A stretch of 64,000 bases of DNA, from the NCBI GenBank assembly GCA_023362775.1, contig JALMGJ010000012.1, positions 19,171,501 to 19,235,500 on the forward strand, in the 5' to 3' direction. Shown here piece after piece: positions 1 through 10,765 of this stretch. Each line of letters starts with the position of its first letter. Position 1 is the stretch's first letter. The position numbers were made by a program, and so were the translations under genes. The notes beneath the pieces were generated by a model, which was given only the letters and a program-made list of their open reading frames with translations, made no database searches and had not been told where the DNA came from. This DNA comes from Charina bottae (lineage: Eukaryota > Chordata > Lepidosauria > Squamata > Charinaidae).

Positions 1-31
1 CTCCCAAGGTCACTCCCACATACAATTACAG
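1..31 (-). mobile_element. LTR end fragment at window edge
   Basis: CTCCCAAGGTCACTCCCACA and ATACAATTACAG match the right end of the solo LTR at 27,805-27,838. Confidence 0.45.
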
Positions 32-187
32 TCTATAAAGCAAGCGAAAAAGTAACTTTGCGACCAGTCCTCATTTACAACCTTGATAGGTCTGTAAAGC
101 AAAGGAAAACTGAAGTAAGATCATAAGCACAGTTGCGGTTTCATTTAGCTACCGCTTAATGACCAAGTTGCCAGTCCCAATTGTGGT

Positions 188-833
188 CAGAAGCACTGAT
201 AAAATGGGGGGGGGATTATTTTATTCTCATGATGATTCTAAGTAATTGTACTCTCTAGATAAAAACTGCATTCTAATTAAACCTTGCTTTCTTCAGACCG
301 ATTTCCTAATTTACTATAGGTAGTCCTTGTTTAGTGACCACAATTGGGACTGGCAACTTGGTCATTAAAGGTAAAGGCTTGTTGATCGGAAGGTCGGCGG
401 TTCGAGCGCCGTGTGACGGAGTGAGCTCCCGCACTCGCCCCAGCTCTTGCCAACCTAGCAATTCGAAAGCATGCAAATACAAGTAGATAAATAGGTACCA
501 CTTTGGTGGGTAGGTAACAGCGTTCCGCACTCGTCATGCCGGCCACATGACCGTGGAAGCGTCTTCGGACAGCACTGGCTCTTCAGCTAAGAAACGGAGA
601 TGAGCATCGCCCCCTAGAGTCGGACACGACTGTGCAGCGGAAAACCTTTACCTTTAATGACCAAGTTGCCAGTCCCAATTGTGGTCGCTAAACAAGGACT
701 ACCTGTAGTAAATTTGGAAATCGGTCTGAAGAAAGTAAGGTATAATTAGAATGCAGCTTTTATCTAGAGTACAATTACTTAGAATAATCATGAGAATAAA
801 ATAACCCCCCCCCCCATTTTATCAGTGCTTCTG
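188..833. repeat. Inverted duplication enclosing a SINE
   Basis: Arms 188-366 and 655-833 are reverse complements at roughly 90-95% by eye: CAGAAGCACTGATAAAATGG on the left, complement on the right, each with a C/G homopolymer. The inner 50 bp of each arm is one end of a Tigger-like MITE (317-705, TA target). Confidence 0.8.
367..652 (+). mobile_element. tRNA-derived SINE between inverted arms
   Basis: Starts near AAAGGTAAAGGC and has box B GGTTCGAGCGCC and the body GAGTGAGCTCCCGCACTCGC, CCTAGCAATTCGAAAGCATG, ending CGGAAAACCTTTACC. The tRNA head with box A is missing, unlike the copy at 58,862. Confidence 0.75.
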
Positions 834-907
834 TCAGTTTAGGTATTTTGTAAGGTAAATATAGAGAAGAGTATCAACTTTCTTTACAAACTGAGCCCAT
901 ATAAAGT

Positions 908-1045
908 TTGACTTTATTTATTTATACAATTTATAGGCTGCCCAACAGCTCTGATACCTTGGTATAACTACAAGGGTACAAAACCAGAGTCTTTTGGAAT
1001 GGGCAACCATAATAAATTTAATAAAATGAATTAATTAAATAAAAA
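908..1045. mobile_element. LINE tail fragments, head to head
   Basis: A reversed tail (TTTATTTATTTATACAATTTATAGGCTGCCC) is followed by a forward one (GGAATGGGCAACCATAATAAAT...). Confidence 0.4.
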
Positions 1046-2267
1046 CATTTATGACACACATAAATGGCTCATGGCCAATATATGGTGGAGAAGAAGGAAG
1101 ATAAAGCATAACTGAAATGGCAAATTGTAAACAGTGCCTAGTAAAGACTGTCCTCTTAGAATTTTAAGACTTTCAAAGTATGAGATCTTGCAAATTCGAT
1201 CACTGGCTCTGCATGATGTTGCAGAAGCAAGGGGAACAGATTTGCTAAAACAAAAATTGTAACAGAACCATTCTTGCCTTAGAAAAAATAGTACTAAGGC
1301 TACTCATTCTGTGCTATAACAAAACATATTTTTACCAAATAAAACACTGCAAATATTCTCTTACTGAATTTATTTGGGTATTACACATTTTATCATTAAG
1401 TATTATAAAAGGAATATAAAGATGTTATATTCTGTGAATCAGCATAATGACTTACTATATTTTGATGAGTGGTGAGGATCTTTGTATACCTTTTATTACC
1501 TCTTTTTCTAATGTGACTTAGATTGAGGTTAAAAGGTTAAACAGCATTGCTGTTTGAGTTTATTTTGGATAGTTCTTGCAAATCTGGTATTCAGAGTTGC
1601 TAAATTTGTTGCAAGGGGTATAAATATTTTGTTATTGTAGCAATAGAATAGTTAATTCTTAGTTATATTAGTAAACAAACCCAAAATCACTAAATACTAC
1701 ATAAAAATTCAGAGTAGGTTTCTACATGCAGGCTTGCTTACTGTACATTTATTATTTTATTAAATGTAGAAGGCTGTCTGACTCTCAAATGCCTTTGGGT
1801 GGCTTACATAATTAAAATGAATTAATTGCAACTCTGCATTAATTAATTTCATGCTCATGTGAGGTATGTGTCCCTTTCAGCTGTATGTTTCTGTGAGATT
1901 TGTCTGCTGTTTCTCATGTAGTCCTTTTGGAAGGTGATACAATTGTTCAATTTAAAAGAAAAAAGAAAAAATCAAACCACCAATCTTCAATTTCCCAAGA
2001 GCTTGTGCCTACATTTCTATTTGCTGTGAAGAACAAGATGATATGAAGTATTAATACTGCAATAATTTTTCATAATTGGTATTACAATGCTTTTCTTATT
2101 GATATGTGGCTGATATACAAGCTGCTTAAAGTAACGCTTATTTAGTTAAAATATACTCCTTCAAAATACTTTTTCTTAAAAAAAAGTATTTTTCCTTAGG
2201 ATAATATCTCATTTAAATAATGGGGACTTGAGTAGATATGCATAGGATTATGTGGTAAATTATTCTG
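1046..2267. other. ZFR intron, no clear feature
   Basis: AT-rich intron sequence; a LINE-like ACTCTCAAATGCCTTTGGGT at about 1780 is the only recognisable scrap. Confidence 0.6.
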
Positions 2268-2269
2268 TA

Positions 2270-2578
2270 CAGGTAGTCCTCGCTTACTTATTCAGCAATC
2301 GTTTGATGGCGCTGAAAAAGACTTATGACCAGTCCTCAAAGTTGAGGCTGTCACAGCATCCCCACAGTCACATGATCGCAATTCAGGTTGGCAACCGGTG
2401 CACATTTACGACAGTCACAGCAACCCATGATGATCACCATTTGCGACCTTCACAGCCGGCTTCTGACAAGCAAAGTCAGTGGAGAAGCCAGCAGTCATGT
2501 GGTGTTTCACTTAATGACCACACCGCTTAGTGACAGAATTGCCAGTCCCAATTGCAGTCAGTAAGTGAGGACTACTTG
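2270..2578. mobile_element. Tigger-like MITE, copy 2
   Basis: Ends CAGGTAGTCCTCGCTTACTT and the complement of GTAAGTGAGGACTACTTG, TA target at 2268-2269 and 2579-2580. 309 bp. The open frame inside is not a gene. Confidence 0.85.
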
Positions 2579-3022
2579 TATATGAGTGAAAAGAATACAT
2601 TTAGTGAATTTGACCTTAATCTATAGGTGTATAATATGAATTTGTTATATGTGACTGCTTTTTAAAGGGTATAAAATTAGGTCTTATTAAAAACTTTTAG
2701 TAAAATGTTATTTATGTGGGCTCCACCTGATAAACAACTGAACCATTTGAATTTCTGCCCCTCAAATTCAACTCTCTGAAGCTAATTTTGAGAGATAACT
2801 AGGAATCTGTTCCTTTGGTAGATACTCTTCCATTAATGGGTGCTCATAATTACATGTCACTTAATATATACTTTATTAGGTAGATCTATAATACTGAATT
2901 TCTAATTTAGTTTAACCTTTCTCAGATTCACCTAGACTTGAACAGTTTTTTTAAGAGCATATTTGCTGGGTGTCAGGCTTCATTACTACATAGTGATACT
3001 TCTTGGCTTCTTCCTATTACAG

Positions 3023-3305
3023 CCAGCAGCCGGCTTCAGGTGTAGCTTATTCCCATCCAACTACAGTCGCAAGTTACACTGTTCATCAGGCTCCTGTAGC
3101 TGCACACACAGTTACTGCAGCCTATGCCCCAGCAGCAGCAACAGTTGCAGTAGCCAGGCCTGCTCCAGTGGCTGTTGCAGCTGCTGCAACAGCTGCAGCC
3201 TATGGAGGATACCCGACAGCGCATACAGCAACTGATTATGGTTATACACAGAGACAGCAAGAAGCTCCTCCACCACCTCCACCAGTCACTACGCAGAATT
3301 ACCAG
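3023..3305 (+). CDS. ZFR: ZFR exon W1 (human exon 3)
   Basis: First ZFR exon in the window. The acceptor AG is at 3021-3022 after a pyrimidine-rich tract, and the first base completes a Ser codon begun in the previous exon. It encodes the Ala/Val/Pro-rich N-terminal region with the segment [13 protein letters not shown] and a run of six prolines near the end. It ends in phase 0 at CAG followed by the donor GTAAGT. The sequence is almost identical to mammalian ZFR. Confidence 0.96.
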
Positions 3306-3391
3306 GTAAGTGTATATGGATAAAGTATCATTCGCTAATGGTACAGATCAGTGTTTTGCTTATCCATGGTTTATTGAATAACCAAGAATTT

Positions 3392-3980
3392 ACTTGTGTT
3401 GGCTTTCACAGCTGGTACCTGTTGGGCAGTGTTTGGCTTCAGGGTTTAGTGACCATGGTCTAGACAACACATTTGTGATGGAATGTATCCCAGAGGAGGG
3501 GGGTGATGTGATGGAGCTCGGAGGAGGGGGCACATTCCATCACGGAGATAAGCGTTCTCACAGCCGGCAAAGAAAGTTAGGCTGGCCCCGCCCTAGAGTC
3601 CCAGGAGTATTTTTCCCCTTAGATCAGTTAGGGCACCTTTAGTCTGGTAAGATTCTGTATATGGTAGGAGCAATAAAGAAACTACAGGTGCAACTCCAGC
3701 TCAGCGTGGTTCTTTGCCATTTTCCTGACAAGATTTCCTGATGTTTTACCAGCAACCGTAGCTGGCATCTTCAGAGGCAGGGTGGTCTGCTATGCAGAGC
3801 ACAGGCAACTGAGCAGGGACTGGCTGGGCTCCTGTCTTTATAGCCAGGTGTCCTGACTTCTTTGTCTTTAGCCAAGCTGGTTTCTGATTGGTGCAGCTTG
3901 ATGAGGGCTGGTCTCCTGGCGAAACTTCAGGAAATCTGTTGTCTAGATCACAGCCACTACACCCTGAAGCCCAATACTAC
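3392..3980. mobile_element. Penelope-like element relic with 14-bp target duplication
   Basis: The block is flanked by the 14-bp direct repeat ATAACCAAGAATTT (3378-3391 and 3981-3994). Inside, the - strand of about 3710-3790 holds a CTGAAGA motif, a GCCAGC/GCTGG stem and an AAAACATCAGG tail. The + strand at 3905-3960 repeats a GGCGAAACTTCAGG version. This arrangement resembles the hammerhead-like motif of vertebrate Penelope retroelements as I remember it. Opposite-facing copies are common in such elements. No reverse transcriptase is visible. Family assignment is an inference. Confidence 0.45.
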
Positions 3981-4019
3981 ATAACCAAGAATTTTTTGGG
4001 TTTATACTATGCATTAAAC

Positions 4020-4231
4020 CAGTGCTTTCCAAACTGTGTGTCGCAACACTTTAGTGTGTCGCGACACAACCCGGAAGCACTGATGGTGCGCCGCCGCCCG
4101 TGCGCACGGCAACGCACCATCAGCGCTTCGGGTTTTACCGCAAAACACGAGGCTGCTGCCGCCGCCGCCACCGTGCATGCGCCACCACCGCCGTTGGTGT
4201 GTCGCCAACGACGGGAGTTTGGAAAGCACTG
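4020..4231. mobile_element. hAT MITE, GCTTTCCAAAC family, copy 1
   Basis: Terminal inverted repeats are CAGTGCTTTCCAAACT and the complement of GTTTGGAAAGCACTG. Flanking 8-bp target duplication CATTAAAC (4012-4019) and TATTAAAC (4232-4239) match at 7 of 8. The 212-bp element has a CpG-rich core with TGTGTCGCGACAC palindromes and no transposase. Confidence 0.85.
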
Positions 4232-5576
4232 TATTAAACTATAGTATTTTACAATTTCAGTGGGTGAATTCATAAAATGTGCAAAGCCAAAACCAAAGAA
4301 AGTATGTCATAGATTAATATATATAAACCAAAACAGTTTTTCTTTATTAAAAATAATGAGTAATTGGATAAGTATGGAATAAGAATGAATATGCATAAAC
4401 TGCTTTGTGTGTTTCCCTGAATGCACAGTGTTAAAGAACTACTCAAAATTAAACCATAGTATATATGAAAAAAAATTAATAAAGGGAACAGATTACACAT
4501 TGATTGCATGCTGAATCAATATAATTTGAGTCAGTTCTGAGCCTCAGATCTTTTTTTTTCTAATTTAATGGCTGAATCTGTAATGTAGGCATGCCTGTAA
4601 ATTTGCATACAGTATATTTCTAATACATTAAGTAACTGGGAAGCTTAAGCCTCCGAATGTCTTTTTAGAGCACTATAAACTTTTATATCAAAGAAGAGCT
4701 GAATTATATACCTACACAAATTTTGTAGGCAGTTTATTCTCATTTTGGCCTTTTCTGAGATTTCTAAGCTGGTTTTTGGTAGGTTTGGTCTACTATAACC
4801 CTTATTTCTATTCAGTATTCATTAAAGTTCTAGCCATCACAACTTCATGTATTAAGAAAAGAAAAATTACAATTTTGGGAAATGACTACAGAATACACAG
4901 AATTCTCAGAATAGGTTTGATCATGTCCTTCAAAACTATTCAAATTATTTCATTTCTATTTGTAGGATAAAATATTGAAGGTTTGGTTATTAAGCAGTCT
5001 TCTTGGGAATTAATGTGGAAGTGTTATAATATTATGGTGAAGTGCATCATTACCAAATCTTGAACTTAGTCTAGTATTTACCTTGCCTAATGTTGTCAGG
5101 AAATACGTGCACTTTGGTCCTCAAAAGTCCTGGTCCTTTACTGCATACAATCAACATTGAAGTGATTAGAATAATCAAAATGATTCAGTAGTAATCCATG
5201 GCTCAGATCCTAAAATAATGTAACTTAAAATTTATACAAAATTTTTTTCTCATTCCTCCTTGTCTCCAGTTAACCCTTGAACAGTTAGTTGTGTTCTTAA
5301 AAGCTTAGAATTGGGTAGGGAAACAGTTGAGAAAGGGGAAGTAGCCAAATTCAGTCTTGGATTCTAAGATGATTCCACAGGGGAAAACTTCCTGTCTGCA
5401 CCATATTCCGGAGAGTTTCACAAACCTCAAAATAATTTTTTTAGGAAGCACATGAGCCTGCAAAGATTCCTTCATGTAAATTCTATTACGGTAGCTAATT
5501 TACCTTACAACTGAAAACCATGTGCTGAAAGGAAAAACCAGCATCTTAATTCCCCCCCCCCTCTGTATTTCTTCAG

Positions 5577-5721
5577 GACTCCTATTCCTATGTTAGATCT
5601 ACTGCTCCAGCTGTAGCTTATGACAGCAAGCAATATTATCAGCAACCCACTGCAACTGCAGCTGCAGTGGCAGCTGCTGCCCAACCACAGCCTTCTGTTG
5701 CTGAATCATACTATCAAACAG
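5577..5721 (+). CDS. ZFR: ZFR exon W2
   Basis: Begins [17 protein letters not shown] after a poly-C/CTCTGTATTTCTTCAG acceptor and ends with one base of an Ala codon before GTGAGT. It encodes part of the Ala/Gln/Tyr-rich low-complexity N-terminal region. Length 145 bp is compatible with the frame of the next exon. Confidence 0.96.
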
Positions 5722-5879
5722 GTGAGTTGCATGCTTTGAAATCTCTTTTAATATAAATGTTTGTTTTTATCTTACATTTTTTAAAAAATTAAAGATTCTC
5801 AAAACCAAGTAATAGTTTATTGCAAGGATTAGGAAAAAGATCTGGTCACGGGACTGAGTCTAGTTCCTCCCTTAACCTG

Positions 5880-6150
5880 CTTGGGCACAGGCCTGGGGTT
5901 ATGGCACTTGTGAAGCCTCTGTCGTTTTTTTAATGTTGTTGTTGTTGGCTTTTCTGAGTGGGTATGCTTGGTTATGTTATGTTTTTAACTGTTTTAATTA
6001 TATATTTGATATTTTTTAAGGCACCTGGAGTTTTTTTGGAGTCAGGTGCCTTAACAAATGTGATAAATAATAATAATTACCAGGCATAAGGGAGAGAGGC
6101 CCCCCTATTCGGGGAGATGGGCGGTGATAAATTAAATAAATAAATAAATC
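5880..6150 (+). mobile_element. CR1/L2-type LINE 3' end, truncated
   Basis: Shows the squamate LINE tail: a GGCACC...GGAGTC block, then a GATGGGCGGTGATAAATT motif and (AAAT)n. No coding part remains. The near-direct repeat at 5787-5823 and 6715-6752 flanks this block together with the following reversed fragment. Confidence 0.6.
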
Positions 6151-6261
6151 TCCTGATATCATCCATTTCTCTGTGCAGGATATAGGGAGTCAGTAGCTCC
6201 CTCCTTCTCCCACACAGATAAAACTGCTTCATGCAGGATGCATGGCACAGAGTGGTTCAGC

Positions 6262-6690
6262 TATTACCTCATTTATTTCTTCAACTTGTATAGTCATACA
6301 GCTCATGACGACTCTGGCCAGAGTACAAACAAAATAAAAACAATCACTAAAAATACATGTGAAAGGAGCAATACAAATTGGCAGCTAAGGATGCTAATCA
6401 ATATGCTACCATCCGTCCTTAGAGATGGGCTCACTTAACACTCTCGCGGTGCCCAAGGGAATAGCCAGATCGTAAGAGCATTATGGCCAGTAGGGTCAGC
6501 ACCATCTGAATCTTAGGGGCAAGCTGTTCCACAGGGTGGGTGCCATGACAGAGAAAGCACACTTCCTCGGTCCCATCAGATAACACGGCTTGATAGAAGT
6601 GACCCAGAGCATGCCAGCACTGTCGTATCTGGTAGGATCACTTTCCCTAGTAGTGAAAGATGCATTGTGGCTGGAATGGCAGTAGTCACA
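6262..6690 (-). mobile_element. CR1/L2-type LINE fragment, reverse orientation
   Basis: Read on the - strand, the section at about 6480-6580 matches the RT-C-terminal region of the better-preserved LINE at 24,652-25,660 (the segment around the APTLWNILPPEL-like motif: the + strand reads CTGTTCCACAGGGTGGGTGCC). It is degenerate with stops. Confidence 0.55.
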
Positions 6691-6981
6691 TTATAGTTAG
6701 GTTAGTGTTTTAAAAAATCTAAAGATTCTCAGAACCCAAGTATTAATTTATGCCCTCCTCATTCAGAGAAAGAGCAGTTTGAGTGCACAGGTCCTAGGCC
6801 ACTTTTTACCACTCTAAGATTTCCATAAATGAAGACGGTTTATAGCTTTCTTAGGGAGAGCGCGCACACAGAAAAGTGTATGTATATATTCGTATGTTCA
6901 TGTTTTGGGGGTAGATGGATTGGCAGAGGTCTCTTAGTGGGTGTTTTTGAGCAAATTTAAAATTTGCTGTGGCCAAAGGAT

Positions 6982-7090
6982 TTTTCAGTCTTTTTTAGCA
7001 GATCAGTTCATTAACTCAGTGTTGTGCTGATAATTTTCAGTCTTTTTTAGCAGCAGTTCATTAACATAATGTTGTGCTGATAATTTTCAG
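6982..7090. repeat. Tandem duplication, two units of about 52 bp
   Basis: Two adjacent copies of a unit containing TTTTCAGTCTTTTTTAGCA, then CAGTTCATTAAC and GTTGTGCTGATAA. The copies differ by a 3-bp indel and a few substitutions. Confidence 0.8.
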
Positions 7091-7313
7091 CAGATTTCAG
7101 TTTAATATAACTAATATATCACCCTAAACTCAAGATATTGTACTCAAGTCAAAGTATATGCTTTGCTAGACAAAAAAAGGTTATTGTAAATAGGTTGACT
7201 ATTCAGTAAAATATATTAAAAGGTACCAGTTACAAACTTTGTTTTGTTCTCCTGGGCATTTGGAATCTGGTTGACATACACAGTAAAATCTTGAGCCATA
7301 CAAACCTTTAAGC

Positions 7314-7568
7314 CAGGGCTTTCCAAAGTCCCGCCGCTGGCGACACACCAGCAGCGGCGGCGAGGCGGGCGTGCACGCACGGCGGGGGCGGGCGGCGACG
7401 CACGAGTGCGCGGCGGCAGCCTCCGCTAAAACGCGGAACCACTGATCCTGCGCTGCTGCTGCTGCCGCCGTGCACGCGCATGCCGCAGCTTCCGGGTGGT
7501 GTGGCAACACACCACGCTGTGTGTGGCGACACACTTTTGTGTCGCGACACACAGTTTGGAAAGCTCTG
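7314..7568. mobile_element. hAT MITE, GCTTTCCAAAC family, copy 2
   Basis: Element of 255 bp flanked by the exact 8-bp duplication CTTTAAGC (7306-7313 and 7569-7576). Ends are CAGGGCTTTCCAAAG and GTTTGGAAAGCTCTG. The core is extremely GC-rich with CGCCGC and GCTGCTGCTGCTGCCGCCG stretches. Open frames here on both strands are by-products of the GC content. Confidence 0.9.
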
Positions 7569-7834
7569 CTTTAAGCCATGGGACGCCAACCTTTTCTGCA
7601 GTTGTGCCTGTGCTACTTTGTAATGTGTGGTTGTTTTTTACTGAAAGATATGCTCTCACACTGAAAAGTTATAAAATAGATATTTATGGAACCTAAAGAT
7701 GGGGTAGGACTTGTACTTTTATTTTTATATTACTCAGTGAAAAGATAGAGAAAAAATGAAACAACATTGCTTTTTAAAATTATAGCTTGGAGAATTCTTG
7801 ATTTTAATGTGAAACTTTTTCTTGGTCTTGCCAG

Positions 7835-8053
7835 CTCCAAAGGCTGGTTATAGCCAAGGAGCTACTCAGTACACTCAAGCCCAGCAAACGCGACAGGTAA
7901 CAGCCATAAAACCAGCCACTCCAAGTCCAGCTACTACGACGTTCTCTATATATCCTGTATCTTCCACTGTGCAACCTGTTGCAGCTGCAGCTACTGTGGT
8001 TCCCTCATATACCCAAAGTGCCACGTACAGTACAACAGCAGTTACATATTCTG
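7835..8053 (+). CDS. ZFR: ZFR exon W3
   Basis: Starts with the last two bases of the split Ala codon and reads [17 protein letters not shown], then a Thr/Val/Ala-rich stretch ending at AVTYSG with a split Gly codon. Acceptor TTGCCAG, donor G|GTGAGT. 219 bp, frame-preserving. Confidence 0.96.
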
Positions 8054-8989
8054 GTGAGTAATGCCTAAAGAGTACAGAAATGATTTGTCAGGTGTTTATA
8101 ATTGGGAAATCAGAGCTGTAAAAATATTGCATTGGACATATCTGGAATTTTGTAGAAAAACTAGATTTTATACTCAAACTACATTGGAATGTTTGCTTTA
8201 TATGGTGTGCAGCTTAATCATATGCATATTTCCTAAGATGTCAGTTGCATTGTGTCAGGGCCTGCTTTGAGGTAACTGCAGGACTCTAGCTTTTAGATTT
8301 GTTTTGGCCCTGGCATGACTCTGTAGAAATAAGCCAATTTCAGATTGCCTTAGTTTAAATTCATAGCAGACATGTCATGTGTAGCTATTAAAAGTTGCAG
8401 TGGTCTACATAATGCTGAGAAATGTATTAGATGAATATAATATATCCAGTACACTATAAGGTGTAAATTGTTTTATAAATCATAATCAGAACCAAGCAAA
8501 TCACATTATGTCTTAACGAGGACAATTAACACACATGATTCAGATTTCATAATCATAAATACAAGAGAGAGAAGGCTTTGTGGAATTATTTGATAGTGAT
8601 TCCTGAATGAAACTATACTGGAAACAGGATAAGAGGGGGGTTAAGATACGGATGAAACAGAAAAATCTTAATCCTTAATCTTCCAGCCTCACCCCTTCCC
8701 GCATTATCTCAGAGCATAAGTAAATTCTCTAGTTGTGTAGACTTCAACTCACTCTTTTCTCAGCAATGGCTGCAGAATTCCAAGAGTTAAAGTATGTATA
8801 TTTGGAAGATGTTCAGATTGAGGGCAGCAACTGATGCTATGGATGCTTTTATAATGTAGATGCCATTGATTTGGTATTACAGTGAATAGATTTTACAAAT
8901 TTCAAGTCACTCCTCTCTGCACTGACATTGCTTGCCCATGTAGATGGAGATGAAGTTTAATTTCATGTAACTACGAAATTAAACTACTC
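8054..8989. other. ZFR intron, nothing recognised
   Basis: AT-rich single-copy-looking sequence. A + strand frame at 8,061-8,270 has no coding character. Confidence 0.6.
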
Positions 8990-9263
8990 TGTAGCAGCAC
9001 TTGCCCTCTAGAATGAGGTTCCCCCTGAAATCTGGATGGCCCCCACCCTGTTATTTTTTAGAAGAACCTTAAAGATGTGGCTCTTCATCAAGGTCTTGGG
9101 CAAGGGAGAGTGAAGACACTTTGCGTCTTTCCTGTCCAGTCTGTTATTCTCGCCATCTTTTACTTTTTTTATTGGTTATTAATATATTTCCCTTGTCTTA
9201 GTTGTTATGAGCCACCCAGGGTTATTGGGAGTCGGGTGGCATATGAATTTGATAAATAAACTA
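8990..9263 (+). mobile_element. CR1/L2-type LINE 3' end
   Basis: Contains the terminal coding remnant around 9060-9120 and the tail GAGCCACCCAGGGTTATTGG...GGGTGGCATATGAATTTGATAAATAAA. Same family as the other tails in the window; 5'-truncated and non-coding. Confidence 0.6.
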
Positions 9264-9416
9264 CCGACTTTGTGTGTACTATGTTAATGTTGAAAGTCTC
9301 CTTAAAAGTTGAAACCTTTTTTAGCAAATGCTATGTTAATACTGAAACCCTCCTTAAAAGATGAATTGTGGGTTGTATCCCTCATAAACATAACCTGAAT
9401 TTTCTGTTGTTTAAAG

Positions 9417-9664
9417 GTACATCTTACTCTGGTTATGAAGCTGCGGTGTATTCAGCTGCATCATCTTACTATCAACAGCAGCAACAGCAGCAAAAACAAG
9501 TAGCCGCTGCAGCCGCTGCAGCCGCTGCAACAGCCGCCTGGACAGGGACCACCTTTACTAAAAAGGCACCATTCCAAAATAAACAGTTGAAACCAAAACA
9601 GCCTCCTAAACCACCCCAGATCCACTATTGTGATGTTTGTAAAATCAGCTGTGCTGGACCACAG
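9417..9664 (+). CDS. ZFR: ZFR exon W4, poly-Q/poly-A and first half of zinc finger 1
   Basis: Encodes [18 protein letters not shown], then seven Gln, Lys-Gln and a run of Ala, then a Lys/Pro-rich linker and the Cys pair of finger 1 ([13 protein letters not shown]). The exon ends in phase 0 at CAG before GTATCA. The finger is split by the following 3.8-kb intron, so its His pair comes from exon W5. The CAG/CAA and GCC/GCA tracts are the likeliest length-variable part of the protein. Confidence 0.96.
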
Positions 9665-10765
9665 GTATCAGAAGTTTTTCCACTAAACTTTTTATGAAAC
9701 AATGTCTATATTGGAAATATTCAAGGAGGTTCAAGAAGTTAAAGTCTTCAGGGCTCTTTCAGTTACAATAAATTACAATTTTTCTCTTTAGTACAAATAG
9801 TAATTATATTGAAGACATTGCTCAGAATCTGAAGAACTTCATTAGGCTTGCTCCATCCACACCATGGGCCTTTGTTGATCGTGGGAATCTAGACTGGTAA
9901 AAAAAAAGTAAAAAGTGATGTACTGAATGAATAACGGAATGAGGTTTTTGGTTTTTTGTTTTTTTAAGAAAAGTTGAACTGCGGAGGGCATCCAATAGTG
10001 GGTAATAGTGTGCAGCACTTTGGATAATTAAAGCAGCTGTGTTTTTTTCAGGATCATGTGGCTGATCACATATGTCAAAGTACTGCAGGATTGTAGATAG
10101 TTCTGAGGGGTTCACAGCCTTTTTTAACCACTGTATCATGTGAACAAAGCAGCTTCTCTAGCTTATATTCCAGAACTGAAGGAAGTAAGACAAGGTAAAT
10201 AAGCTGGCCAAAGTTGCATTCTTCATAGCAGATGTCAGTCTAAATTGTATTTCAATTTCTTGCTAGAACAGTGTCCTTGGATATTACAACTAGGACATAG
10301 CTTTGACTAAAAAAAAACGTGAAATGTGCACTCCACTTGTAAGTGCAGGCCCGTTTAAAGGGAAGAAACTGCTCAAAGAGGCATTGGAGGACAACTAATG
10401 GAAACAGAAATTAAAAGAAAGGTCTTACCAGTAGTGCATAGGATACCTGAGTATAAATGCTACTGCATATCTCACATCATGCTTTCCATTCTTTGTCCTT
10501 TTTGCCGCTAGAGATCAAGAATACAAGGGAAACATCCACATATAGTATGTGCTCCAAATTAGAGCAACTGAACCATGCCACCTACCTACTAATAATTCAG
10601 ATTTCTACCAATTGTCTTTGTAATTGCCCAAAAGAACAACAAATTGTTATGTCACGTACCAAGTTTTCATGGAAATCTTACCCTCCATTGCGGAATGCCA
10701 TCAAAGGGAGAACTGCCTATTATCTGTAAATCTGCAAGAGGACTGCTTCCACACATACCCATATA

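Noticed and set aside
2963..3260. Cys/Ser-rich frames overlapping ZFR exon W1
   Set aside because: Shadows of the CAG/GCA-rich ZFR coding sequence in other frames.
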